64,000 nucleotides of DNA from Blattamonas nauphoetae (Eukaryota > Preaxostyla > Oxymonadida): NCBI GenBank assembly GCA_033064195.1, contig JARBJD010000090.1, positions 1 through 64,000 of the forward strand, in the 5' to 3' direction. How positions within the stretch are numbered: position 1 is the first letter of the stretch; every line of letters begins with the position of its first letter. The position numbers and the translations under genes were made by a program. A model generated the notes under the pieces. That model was given only the letters and a program-made list of their open reading frames with translations. It did no database searches and was not told where the DNA came from. Below, in pieces: positions 22,801 to 33,250 of the stretch.

Positions 22801-23373
22801 TGTCGTACCATTTGAGAAAGGAAAGACTGCAAGACAATTTTTGTAGCATGGAAAGGCTGCACAACGACCAAGTCGATCCACTGAAATATTTGGGGGAGGA
22901 AAAGGAGATTGATTTGGCTTTCCTTGAGAAAAGTATTCGTCATCGAGGGAGAGGAGATCGGTTGTTTTGAAACTGAACGATGCAGCATCAAAGTCCAAAA
23001 CGGCGAGCTAGTAATTGTGATCATGTTAAATTGATGATAAATAATACAATTCTTTGTAAAATTAAAGAAAATACCATACTTTGGCTGGTGAAAACGATAC
23101 CAAGATTGAGGCGAGTTGGGATCCTGGACGTCTCAGAAGAGACAACCCGCCTATCTCTCCATATACATGATGTTCCCAGAGTCTTTCAAGGTAAGTTTTC
23201 GAGGCGGATTGAACAGATTGTGATTGTACAGAGAGAGAATAGATGACAATTGAATGTGGATGAGCAACGATAAGATGCTCCTCAACAGGGGAAATTACAT
23301 TTCCAGAGACACAAAAATCAACTGATGTTGCCGTGATTAATTCCTGATAGGTGTAGTTCGCTGTGGAGATCAT
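16891..23373 (-). CDS. CPSF1: Cleavage and polyadenylation specificity factor 160 kDa subunit (CPSF1/CFT1)
   Basis: Large beta-propeller subunit that scaffolds the CPSF complex and binds pre-mRNA 3' ends in the nucleus. Exon 1 (23,373-23,080) reads MISTANYTYQELITATSVDF, then EEHLIVAHPHSIVIYSLSV and LVSFSPAKL, the CFT1 N-terminal propeller signature. A 72-nt intron (23,008-23,079) joins LVSFSPAK to LAVLDFDAASFSF in the long second exon. The C-terminal CPSF_A region is seen in KHLVVVGTSLTIGE, SSGRLLIFDVLEQ, ENFGFTAVAPLTGGFL and YVVLTDINDIVYLLIW. Total is about 2,130 residues, against about 1,400 in animals and yeast; the excess is polar, low-complexity insertions (acidic DESGDEDEDADQPE, a Gln/Ser-rich stretch, Lys runs). 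DDB1 and SF3B3 share CPSF_A but fit the N-terminus less well. Start chosen at MISTANY; an in-frame ATG 13 codons upstream is possible. Confidence 0.85.
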
Positions 23374-23517
23374 TGACCAATAAAATAACGGGTTACACCT
23401 CAACGAACTCAATCCTAATGCAAATAAGTTCCGACAAATTGTTGTACTCGATTAACGCACAGAATCTTCTATACCCCATCCCTGATTATTATATTACATA
23501 TTGATCACTTCATCTCA
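23374..23517. promoter_or_regulatory. Shared upstream region of CPSF160 and EDC4-like genes
   Basis: Only 144 bp separate the divergent start codons, so both promoters must lie here or within the first exons. The stretch is AT-rich with no motif I can name. Confidence 0.5.
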
Positions 23518-26500
23518 ATGACTAGAACGTTTGCCCTACGGGGAGAGAACAGATTAGTTAAGACTGGAAGAACTTGGGATCACGGATCTCTTCTCACCTC
23601 TATTTACGACCTACTCTTCTATGCAACGAAATCCACCATCTCATCTGACTCACCAGCCCCTTCCCCAAGTCCTTATCTCATTAGAATTATCAACCGTGAT
23701 TCAAGCATGTCCGCATCAATCGCATTCCACGAGTCTGAGCTCATCTTTCTTGAGCCAATCCCTCAGGACAGGTCTTTTTTCACTCGTTAATCACTTCTTC
23801 TCATGAATAATAGCCGCTTTTTTTTAGCAAGTGCTTCCATTGATGGCACATTTGCTTTTCACTCTATCGATTTTGGCGAAGATGAAATTGTGTATGCACC
23901 ACATTTTGCCATTCAAATCTTCAAAACCTCACTCTCAGAACAACGCAAACACTGGTCTACAAACATCCAAATTCTCCTATCACAAAATTCTATTGGTACT
24001 CGACGTCTGAGTATCTTTTCTTTGTTGTTTTTACGATATTTAGAACTCAATTCGTCACTATCTCATCGAATCGAGTCTTCCTCTGGAACATAGACAATGT
24101 TGAACAGCCAGATGAACTCCTTCAACTGTCAGAACACTCGCCTCTCCTCCCCTCCATCCGCACGGACATCACACCCATCGGCTCCCCCACAATCTTCGAC
24201 GCAGCATTCCATCCGTCAGAACCACATGTCCACATTCTCACAGATGCTGGCGTCTTTTCAATTGACATGAAGAATCTACAGGAGCATAAAGTTGTGATAG
24301 AACCTCATTTGTTTGTTCGTGACGTCCCAACTCCTCACCGTTTGTTCACCTACCAAGCTATCGACGGTGTGCATATATTCATTTGCGACCAACGTGGAAC
24401 AATTGTTTCGTTTCTTATTGACACCGAGGAAATTGATGAACAACACAAATCCATCATCCATCTGAATCGGAAAGTGAATGACATATCGATCCATCCCCAC
24501 TTGGGGATCTTGCTTGCTGCATTCGATCATTCGATCGGAGAAATTAAAATCGGAGAAGAGGACGGTGAACAACTGAAATTTGCACGCAGACTAAAACCAA
24601 CGAACAAGGAACCCATCCTGCGAGTGACCGTGATGGATGATGAGAATGAGACTGAGAACGAGAATGAGATCGCGTATGCAGTCCTTCATCCAAACAGCCT
24701 TGTCGTGTACGATCCCTCTCTGTCCGACGATCGATCAGTCTCTGACAGCCACGCTGAAGAGCAAGAGATTCTAGAGGAGGAAGAGGAAGAAGAGCAAAAG
24801 AAGGAGGACGACACTGACAAGCCCCCATCGGCACCACCCCCCACCCAAACATCCACCCCTCCTCCGACCACTCCTCCCCCCACCCTCCCACCTCCAACAC
24901 GGCTTGTGGACAAGGAAGAGGAACAGCACGATCAAACAGAGGAACCGCAAGAAGAACACGATGAAACTCAACCTCCGTCTGAAACTCCTCCTATCGCCAC
25001 TCCATCAAAAGCAATTGCACATTCGCCCGTCGCAGACCGCGCTCCTCCGGACACATTCGGGAACGACGATGACCTGGCGGAGATGTCTGTCACGGCATCA
25101 CCGCAGTCGAGGTCTCTGAATTCTCCACAACCAGCCACCCCAGACGACTTCTCAAACGTGGACGAGATGAGGATTCCTCAGGCCTCGCTGACTCTTCTCG
25201 AAGGCAAGCTGGACTCAATCTCGGAATCGATACAGACCATCCAGACAAAAGTCGGCGGAGGGACGATTGCTCCTCGCGACTTGAATGTTCTGATCGAGAA
25301 AGTGATTGTTCCATCAATCACAGACACTGCCAACACCGCCATCAAGCTTGTGGGAGACTCCATCGACAAAGATGCCAAGTCATCCATTGAAGCCCACACA
25401 GCTGGGATTGGTCGACAGACAGACGAACTGGGGAAGAGACTGGCTGAAGTCGCCAAACGGAACGATGAGCAGGCGGAGATGTTCAGAAAGACTGTCGAGA
25501 AGGAGCTACAGACACAGCTGCAGGGAACAGGATCGTTCAGCACTCGTCTCACGGGACAACTGACAAACACAGTGAAGACATCAACCGAAGGAGCACTCAA
25601 GCAGAAGATCCCAGTCAACTTGGGCACAGACCTGAAGAAGCACCAGACCTCACTCGACACCGTCCAAGCCATTACAATCCGAACAGAAACCAAACTCAAA
25701 GCAATCGAAGACAAACTGAAAGGATTCGACGAGGCTCTGAAAGCGAGTGAGACCGGGTTGATCCAATCAGTGACTGAGCAACTGAAGCAGATGAAGTTGG
25801 AGCAGGCTGAAAAGAACAAAGAGTTGGCCACTCTGATCACCAACAAGTCAAACCCTCCACTGGCCTCTCTGGTTGAGAGCGCAGTGAAGAAAGAAGTATC
25901 TCTCTTAAGGACAGAGCTTGCGAAGACACTCACAACACTCACCGAACAAGTAAACGAACTGACAGAGACCATCCCCAAGCTTCCCCTGATGATCACCGCA
26001 CAGCTCAGCTCACTCCAAGTGATGCCATCGTCGTCTCCAAAAAGTGCCTCCAAAACGACAAAGAAAAGAACGAAGCGTCTCTCCTCAAATGTTGAGCCGG
26101 TGGGATCAAGTGGAACGCTCCCCATTTCTGTTCCTCCTCTCCCCACCGCCAACCCACAGTTTGGGCCAGTCGGTCCGTATCCCATTCAGCCGCAGATGTG
26201 GGATGCCCAAGCGAGGATGTCGTACCAACCACATCCAGTCACCTCTCCGTACCCGCCGATGCAGTACTCGTTCAACCCATACGCCCTCCCTCCCCAGCCA
26301 TACCCCTCCCCATCACCCATGTCAATCCCCATGCCCACTCAAATCCCACCTCACATGCAGCCGCAGATGGGAATGGTCATGCAAACTCCGAACGCCTACC
26401 CACCATTCGCTCAGTCGATGACATCTGAATCACCGTACACCTCTCCCCTCCGCCCTCCCATCCCCAACACCTCTCCCCAACACATGCAACAGTCCTACGC

Positions 26501-26579
26501 CGTTCATGAGCGCCAATCAGAAGATTTCAACACACAACACTCGAGCTCTGATGAAGATGGTGGATCGGAATCGTCATAG
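23518..26579 (+). CDS. EDC4/Ge-1-like mRNA decapping scaffold
   Basis: EDC4 holds the decapping enzyme complex in P-bodies. Seen: an N-terminal WD40 region with short introns at 23,772-23,813 (42 nt), 23,892-23,938 (47 nt) and 24,011-24,043 (33 nt). The spliced frame gives SRFFLASASIDGTFAFHSID and TQFVTISSNRVFLWNID, both WD-repeat text. Next comes an acidic/proline linker (24,730-25,180) with long Glu and Pro-Thr runs, then about 270 residues of alpha-helical coiled coil (LEGKLDSISESIQTIQTKV onward), then a Pro/Met/Gln-rich tail ending in acidic serines. WD40 - low-complexity linker - helical C-terminus is the Ge-1 layout. A different WD40/coiled-coil scaffold cannot be excluded. Divergent from CPSF160, convergent with the UBA gene. 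Confidence 0.7.
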
Positions 26580-26716
26580 AAACGTTTGAATGTCTTATTC
26601 TATCATTATTCCATTTCACACACTTCTTTTTCATCTCTGGCAGCTGAAATTATATAAACTAGACCCCCCTCATGAGGATTGTCGGTGTGAACAAAAAACT
26701 GGTGAAAATTCTGGGC

Positions 26717-28072
26717 TTACGAAGTTTGTTCAAGATAAATATCAATTGCTCGCGACTGGTCACCATCTGCTTCTACAATGGCACGAATTGACTGAAAACA
26801 AATGAGGCGTAAAGAAAGAAGAGACTGCTTGTTCGTTGAAGCCCATGGAAAGCATTTGCTGCATTGCTCCACATGCAGAATCTATTTTTGACTTATTTCG
26901 AAGTTCACGAGAGAAAAGATCTCTGTAGTATGCTTGTTGTGACATTCCCTGTAATATAATAAGACTCAGAAAGAGAGAAACACACTCCGCGGGCAGGAGG
27001 AGTGGGTTGGCTATACGCAGGTTGACCCGGGAAAGGCTGGGAATAGGGTGCCTGATTTTGGTATGGCTGGGGATAGACACCTGGTTGGGCTGAAAACGAT
27101 GGGTGAACGGGTTGAGCCTGTGCTGCTGGGTAGGAAGGTTGCTGCGGAGGCCTGGATTGACTGACAGGATAGGAAGCTGAAGGTGTTGGGGGAGATTTCG
27201 GATAGAATGGAGGTTTTTCTTTGAATTTTTCTTCGAAGAAGGGGAGATTATTTTGTTGTTGAATTTGGGTGAGGACTTGAGAAAGGCGCTCTATATTCTC
27301 ATTGACTTTCGAAACATCGCACATAAGTCGGGCAGGAGCCACATTTTGGGTGACATAAGGTGGGAGTGTGCAGAGTGAGAGAGGGTTGAATCGTTGCTGC
27401 ATTGGGACTGCATGTTGATTCGTTTGTTGTTGAATGTGAACAGGTGGAGGTGAATTAAATTGGTTTCCTTGTGGATAGCCGTATGGTTGAACAGGAGGAT
27501 ATGGTTTGTTAGGAATGAATGTTGGTGACGAGGATCGATTTCGAGCATTGAGAGGATTACTCGACATGGCATATGGTGGAAGAGGTGCAGTCGATGGTGT
27601 AGCATATGGTGGCGGATTTCCTGGATAATTAGGGTTTCTGGTTGGTTGTCCAATTGGGGTGATTGGGGCACTAATTGGTGCGACGCTTGGCCCTGGTGAC
27701 CGTGCCTGTCTTGAATCAAGTTCTCTTCGAATACGACTCACTGATCACAATGTACAATGAAGAAGTGAGATACCTTGATCTGCGTTGGCATTATGAATGG
27801 TTAATTGGACTTGACCATCTGGAGTGTCGATTGTGAAAGTTTCCTGGCGAAATTGGAATCGACCAACGACAATTGTTCTCAAAAGTGATTGTGAGCTATC
27901 ACAAGAAACAAGATGGATGATTGGACCCTGTGCGGAATGTGAGATGTGGAGAACGACCTGTTGACGTTCGATTGGTCCTGAATGGCTCGAAAAAGAAAGA
28001 ATAAAGACTTTGATTGATATTACGGTTGGTGGAATGAACAGAAACGAGAAGATTGAGAGATAAAGTTGACAT
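26717..28072 (-). CDS. UBA-domain protein with proline-rich middle
   Basis: Starts MSTLSLNLLVSVHSTNR at 28,072. Introns of 46, 33, 37 and 34 nt keep the frame. After the first intron a beta-rich domain of about 75 residues reads ERQQVVLHISHSAQGPIIHL ... TFTIDTPDGQVQLTI. The middle, about 200 residues, is Pro/Tyr/Gln-rich (PPPYATPS, PYPPVQPYGYPQG) and interrupted by a short helix around VSKVNENIERLSQVLTQIQQ. The C-terminus, joined by the 34-nt intron, is a UBA fold: MLSMGFNEQ|ASIRAIVEADGD ... AIDIYL, with the MGF loop, so ubiquitin binding is likely. The whole protein matches nothing I can name. It lies just downstream of WDR48, a deubiquitinase cofactor, on the same strand; any functional link is speculation. 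Confidence 0.7.
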
Positions 28073-28271
28073 TGTGATTTGCGGAGAATTGAGAATGTTG
28101 ATCACCCCATGATAAAGAAGTTTGAGTGGTCCGCAGTAATGAAATTTGAGGAAAACAGAGATAATTGGGCAAAACACAGATGAAATGAAGATTGTCGTTC
28201 TGTAACAGGCAGAGAATGAAGACAAAGAGGAATAATGAAATGGAAATGCAGTGTTTGAGATATTTTCAAAA

Positions 28272-31200
28272 TCAGATGAGAGAATGATGGTAGTGGAGAA
28301 TAACAGGGTCTGCCTTTCTCCAGAACATGTGTTTGATAGTGGACAGGGTATCCCACATATTGATCAGTTTTCCGTTGCAGGAGAGTGAGATGTCTCGGTT
28401 GTGGATGATCTGCTGTCCGAAGGCTGGCTGGTGCCTGCTCTTGCCACTTGCCCCGATGTTGGTGGAGATGCGGATGGAAGAGGTGAGGGAGAGGTAAGAG
28501 TTGTAGAGGAAGGAATGGATCGTCGAGGCGAGTAGGTGCTCGTTTGAAGTGAAGGTGTACGTGCCGATTGAGGGGAGGACTGAGAGAGGCGCTGAATCTT
28601 CGCTCATCATCGTCAGAGCGGGCGAAGCACGGCCACCTCGATCCATCCGCGGTTCCCTGACGTGCGACTGGAGGAGGAGCTGCTGATGTTGGAGAGGATG
28701 CTGCGTGGTGTGGACGAGCTGGAACGTGATCTGGTAAGGCGTGAAGGGGAGGTCTCCGCGCATGACCACTTGCGCCACCCATCGCGGGAGAGTGACCGGG
28801 AACATCATGTCCGACGTCATTGTCGCCAACCGTCGGAGCTTGCTCTTCTTCAGACTGTCCCAGTATGCCACCCACGCTTTCAGACCGTACTGCGAAGGCT
28901 CAGCAAGTGCACGCGGATCAAAGTAGAGGGGCTGCGCTGAGAGATGGTCGAGAAGCGGGGGGCTTTCCGGCCTCTTCTGCGTCAAGTTGTGTGGATCGAA
29001 GACGTCGTCGGGGTCGTCTCCGACGATTGTGATGTCCTTCGACTTGATCTGCATGGGCAGGGCGGGGATGCTGCGACTGACAACCTGGTTGGGGAGCTCT
29101 CGTTTGCGTTGGATGGTGCTGAACGGGTCTGAGAGGACGTATGTTGTGTTCGGTGTCTGCAAAATCTCCGAAGCGGCGATGGGGATGGAGACCTGTGTGT
29201 GTCCGTCTGGTGCCATTATCATCTTCTTCCCCGCCTTCATCTTCTCCATCCGCTTCTCCTCTTTCAATGTTTCCACGTACGACTTAAACCCGACGTTTGT
29301 GTTGGATGTGAGTCCACAGAGTTCGGACGGGTTGAGTGAGCGAGGAATGATGATGGTCTCCTTCATGAAGGTGGTCACAGGCACGTGAGTCAGACCAGAG
29401 ATGGTTGTTCGGAAGAGAGTCACGTTGTTCTCGTCGGCGCAAATGATGGCAGTGGTTGACGGGAAGATCTAAAGAGGAGTGTGAATGGACAGAAAAACAA
29501 ACTGGCGGGAAGATAGGAGGGTCGCTTGATTTGGCTCGGTGGAGAGGAAGATCGCGAGCCATGTCCCATCCATCCCACGACTCGAAAAGGTTGAGGATGC
29601 ATTCCTCGCCAAGGTTGACCATCTGACACTTCTCGATCCATTCCTCTTCCATCACATCCACTGTTCTGTCGTCTGACATGCTCTCTGTGTCGACGAGTGC
29701 TTGTGGTTCCGTGTTCGGCCGTTTCTTTGTGAGTGAGATTTTCTTGAAAGTGGCAAAGATGCACCTGAAACAGTCTGGGACGGTCAGAGTGATCATCAAA
29801 TGCTGCGACGGAGTGAAGTGCGAGGAAAACGCGAATGAACGAGAAGAGAACACGATACCCCCATTTTTGTTTCGGCTGTGTACCATTTCCGTCGGAACTC
29901 GAGTGGTTGTGGGAATCGTTTTGCGAAGTCTTCGAGTCGGCCTGGCCCGAGTGTCTCTTCCAACTTTCCGGTGAGGATATTCCACAACGAGACAATCCCA
30001 TCCTCGTCCTGACAGAGCACGTGAATCTGGTCAGGAAGGGAGTGGAAGGCGACGAGGCCAGCTGACGACGGGATGGTGAAGGCAGGTGCAGTGAATCCTC
30101 CGTCGAGAGGATCACGCATCATCGGCTGGAAAGAGTGAGGAGAGAAGAGAAAGACATACCCACAACTCGACGTTCTTGTTCGCTCTGGCAATGGCGAGGA
30201 GGAGAATGGGCTTCTTGTTTTCGAGAGTGCGCTTCACAACACACATACTGATGACCCCGTCCATGTACTGCCCTTTCGGGAGGCCGTTTGGCTCCTCGTC
30301 GCTGATCAGTTGAGTTGTGTCTGTCCCAGACGAACTGTCTTTGGCGTGGGACGAGCTTGTAGACCGCTTTGAAGTCATATTCCATCGCAACCGTTCCTGC
30401 CACACGTTTGGCTTGGCCGACTGTGAGATGGAGGAGAGGGGAGTCCTCGACGTTGTACTCGTCTCTTTATTTTTGGCGAAGAGTTTGCGCTGCACAGGAG
30501 TCACAACGAACCCTTTCAGCTGCTTCAGTCGGTACTCGTCCTTCCGAATGGGTTTGGAGTGGATTTTGAACGTGGGGTGAGCGTACGGGTAGATCCAGAT
30601 GTTCATCAGGTCGTCGTCGAGGCGGTTGGCCGCTGAGTTCAGGTCGGAGAAGGACGATGTGATGGAAGAGTGGAAGGTGCCCGAGAGTGAGCCGCGAGAG
30701 GACCGCATTCCTGACGACTGAGCTGATCCTCCCGACGAAAACTGGCTGCTCGAACTCTTCTGCCGCTCAGACTGTCGCATCTTCTCAGCTGCCTGTTGTG
30801 AAATGGACTGAGGTTGGAATTGAACCTCACGCTGCATCTGCTGCTGTGGAGTAAGTTGCGGTGGAGGAGATGGCTCGGCTTTGATTGGAGTTGGTTGGGC
30901 AGCCTTCGGCGATGGTTCAGGTCCCTTCTCGCCTGCTTTTGGTGTTGGAAGCGGAGCTGCCGGTTTGGCACCGGTTGGAGGTCGCTCCTGCTCTTTCGGA
31001 CGAGTCGTGCTTTCCTGTTTGGGTTTCGGGTCCAGTTCAATCAAGTCGCTGTTGTCAGAATCGTCCTTCTTGTCCTCTTCCTTCCGCTCTGGCTCGTCCT
31101 GCTTGCCACGAGGAGCAATTGGTGGGCGGGGTGGAGCAGGGAGAGGGGGAAGCATGGCTCGCTTTGGGATCGGAGGGAGAGCCGCAACTGCTGCTCTTGT

Positions 31201-33208
31201 CGACTCGCTGGTCATCTGAAAAGCACCCTGAGGTGTATGAAATGAGGTGATATCTTTGGTGACCTCGCTTTCTGGTGGGCCTGAGGCTGGATCGCTAGGA
31301 CCTCTGATAAGATGGATTCCTGGACCTGCCGGCGGGCGAGCTCGGTGGTGAGAGGCCCTGCGAGAGAAAGAGTGCCGCGATGACTTGTGTGAAGGTGTGT
31401 GTGAGCGTCTTCTTCGAGAACTCCTCCGCGACGTCGATTGCGTGCCGTACTGACTGGCTGTCTGGGTGGCTGTTCGAGAACGAGTGGAGCTTGCGTATCC
31501 GCTCTTCGTTTGGTACGACGATGCTGTTTGTGCCGCTGTCTTTGAGTCTCTGTCGGAATCAGACTCCTCGCTCGACTTGGCACTCGTCTTTTTCGCTGTC
31601 GAGTCGTCGTCACTGTCGTCTTTGCTCGACGACTCATCTGAATCGTCGGAGTCGTCCGAACTCGACGCTCGTCCAGTCGACTTTCCCCGCCGCGACTCGT
31701 ACTCGCCGTCGGAGTAATACGTGTCTTTCTTGTTGTCGTCGCTTGATTCCTCGCTCGAGCTCTTTTCGGTTGGCTCTGACTTCGCCTCTTTTGATGACGA
31801 ATCATCCGACGAGTCATCTCTGCCTCGGCTCGATGAATCGCGCTGTGTTGTCTTCTTCGACTTTGTGCTGACGTCGTTCCGTGTTGACCTCCCTCCTGTT
31901 TGAGAACCCGACTTCTTCTCCGACTTCCTCGTCGAGCCCGACTCCGACCGTGACCGCGAACTTTTCTGCGACTCGTCCTCGTCTGGCCCTGACCGCTCGC
32001 CATCCGAGCCAGACCCCGAGCCGTACCCGTAGCCATAACCGTACCCGTAGTCGTAGCCATAATCGTATCCATACGAATCCCCGCTGACATAGCTCTCGCG
32101 GAGGGAGGACTGCCGATGGGGCGAGGATCCTGACCCCGACTGGCCTGACTTGTGGTGCCGCTTTCCTGACCCCTCTCCTTCCTCTTCTTCTTTTTGGAGT
32201 GCTTTCATGGCCATTTGATGTTGGATGAAGAGGAGCTTTTGGGTGGAGAAGTCAAAATAGACGCATCGAATCGTTCCGCTTCGATGACCGAGATAGATCA
32301 CTTGAGTCGATGGATATGGAGATATCATGCTCAGAATAGGGTCATGGAATGGAATTTCTATTCTTAGCTTGAATTGAACAAGATCAAATATGTAGAGAGT
32401 GCCATCGCTGCATCCAGTGAGGAGCTGGCCAAAACAATGAAAATAGATGGAAAGAGACAAACAAATTGATCATCTTCCGAGAAAATAATGGCTTTCACAA
32501 GGTCTGGATGACTTAGCCTGCGATACGGTTGTGTCTTCTCAAATGAACCAACAATTACTGATCCTCCAACGAGACCAGCCGCCCAAAGAAGACCTTTGTG
32601 ATCACAGGCAAATGAAATAAATCCACCAAATCCTGAATATGAAGAAGCAAGTGCAGAGGGATTTGGCATGAGGATCATTCTTCGATCAGCAGTTTGTTCG
32701 ATTTGGAATTGGAAACAATTGCCATCTGCTCCAACAGAACAAATGAATTGTCCAGAAACTGGAACAGCAAGTTGATGAACGACATCTGCATGTTTCTTGA
32801 GAATAGCTTTGCATTTTGCATTCTTTGTGTCCCACACTCGAATTGTTTTGTCTGCTGACGCAGATACCACTGAAAAGAGATGATTGACCAAGATAGAATC
32901 AAAATCAGGTAAGACAAACACGTATCCTTTGAGAGAAGAACGACAGATGTGACCCAAGAATGATGACCCTCAAAGACTATCATGCATTTTGGATCTTGTA
33001 AGTTCTAGGATCAATAATGAATAGTAGTAAAGCACACAGATTTAAGAGACCATGAACGGATTGTTCCATCTCGACCTCCTGTGTACAGAATTTCCCTCTC
33101 GAAATCTGCACAGATGCAGTTAACGCAGAATGTGTGCCGGAACTCATTGTGTGGAATAGTATAAGTAAGAGTAAAATTATTCCAGTTTGTTTCCTTGAAC
33201 AGCTGCAT
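28272..33208 (-). CDS. WDR48: WDR48/UAF1-like WD40 protein, deubiquitinase cofactor
   Basis: WDR48 activates USP1, USP12 and USP46. The N-terminal propeller reads NFTLTYTIPHNEFRH and LYTGGRDGTIRSW, then across a 34-nt intron NLQDPKCMIVFEGHHSWVTS, matching the first WDR48 blades. Later blades include VVSASADKTIRVWDTKNAKC and LLTGCSDGTLYIFDL. Beyond the propeller come about 450 residues of low-complexity insertion (Tyr-Gly repeats, Ser/Asp/Lys and Arg-Ser runs, 32,100-30,650). The ancillary region resumes with DEDGIVSLWNILTGKLEETL, EDFAKRF and KWYTAETKMGV. The C-terminal SUMO-like DUF3337 region follows: VNLGEECILNLFESW, ADENNVTLFRTTISG, MKETIIIPRSL and LINMWDTLSTIKHMF. These blocks occur in WDR48 order. 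Start chosen at the ATG at 33,208, only 42 bp from the divergent TmcB-like gene. Confidence 0.85.
31990..32095 (-). repeat. Tyr-Gly repeat-coding tract inside the WDR48-like gene
   Basis: Tandem hexamers such as CCATAACCGTACCCGTAG encode a run of Tyr-Gly and Tyr-Asp pairs on the minus strand, followed by Gly-Ser pairs. The tract sits inside the low-complexity insertion after the WD40 propeller. Confidence 0.8.
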
Positions 33209-33250
33209 AGCAGCAAAGCACAAACTGGATTTCCACAATGGGCAGATCAG
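33209..33250. promoter_or_regulatory. Minimal shared upstream region, WDR48 and TmcB-like genes
   Basis: The two divergent ATG codons are 42 bp apart. This leaves almost no room for separate promoters or 5' leaders, so transcription must start very close to, or inside, the coding regions. Alternative starts would change this spacing slightly. Confidence 0.45.

Noticed and set aside
25178-26185. 335-codon open frame on the minus strand
   Set aside because: Antisense shadow of the EDC4-like coiled coil; Ser/Cys/Val-rich text without domain structure.
31212-32090. 292-codon Arg/Ser-rich frame resembling an SR protein
   Set aside because: Frame shadow of the low-complexity insertion in the WDR48-like gene; the true frame is set by WD40 text on both sides.
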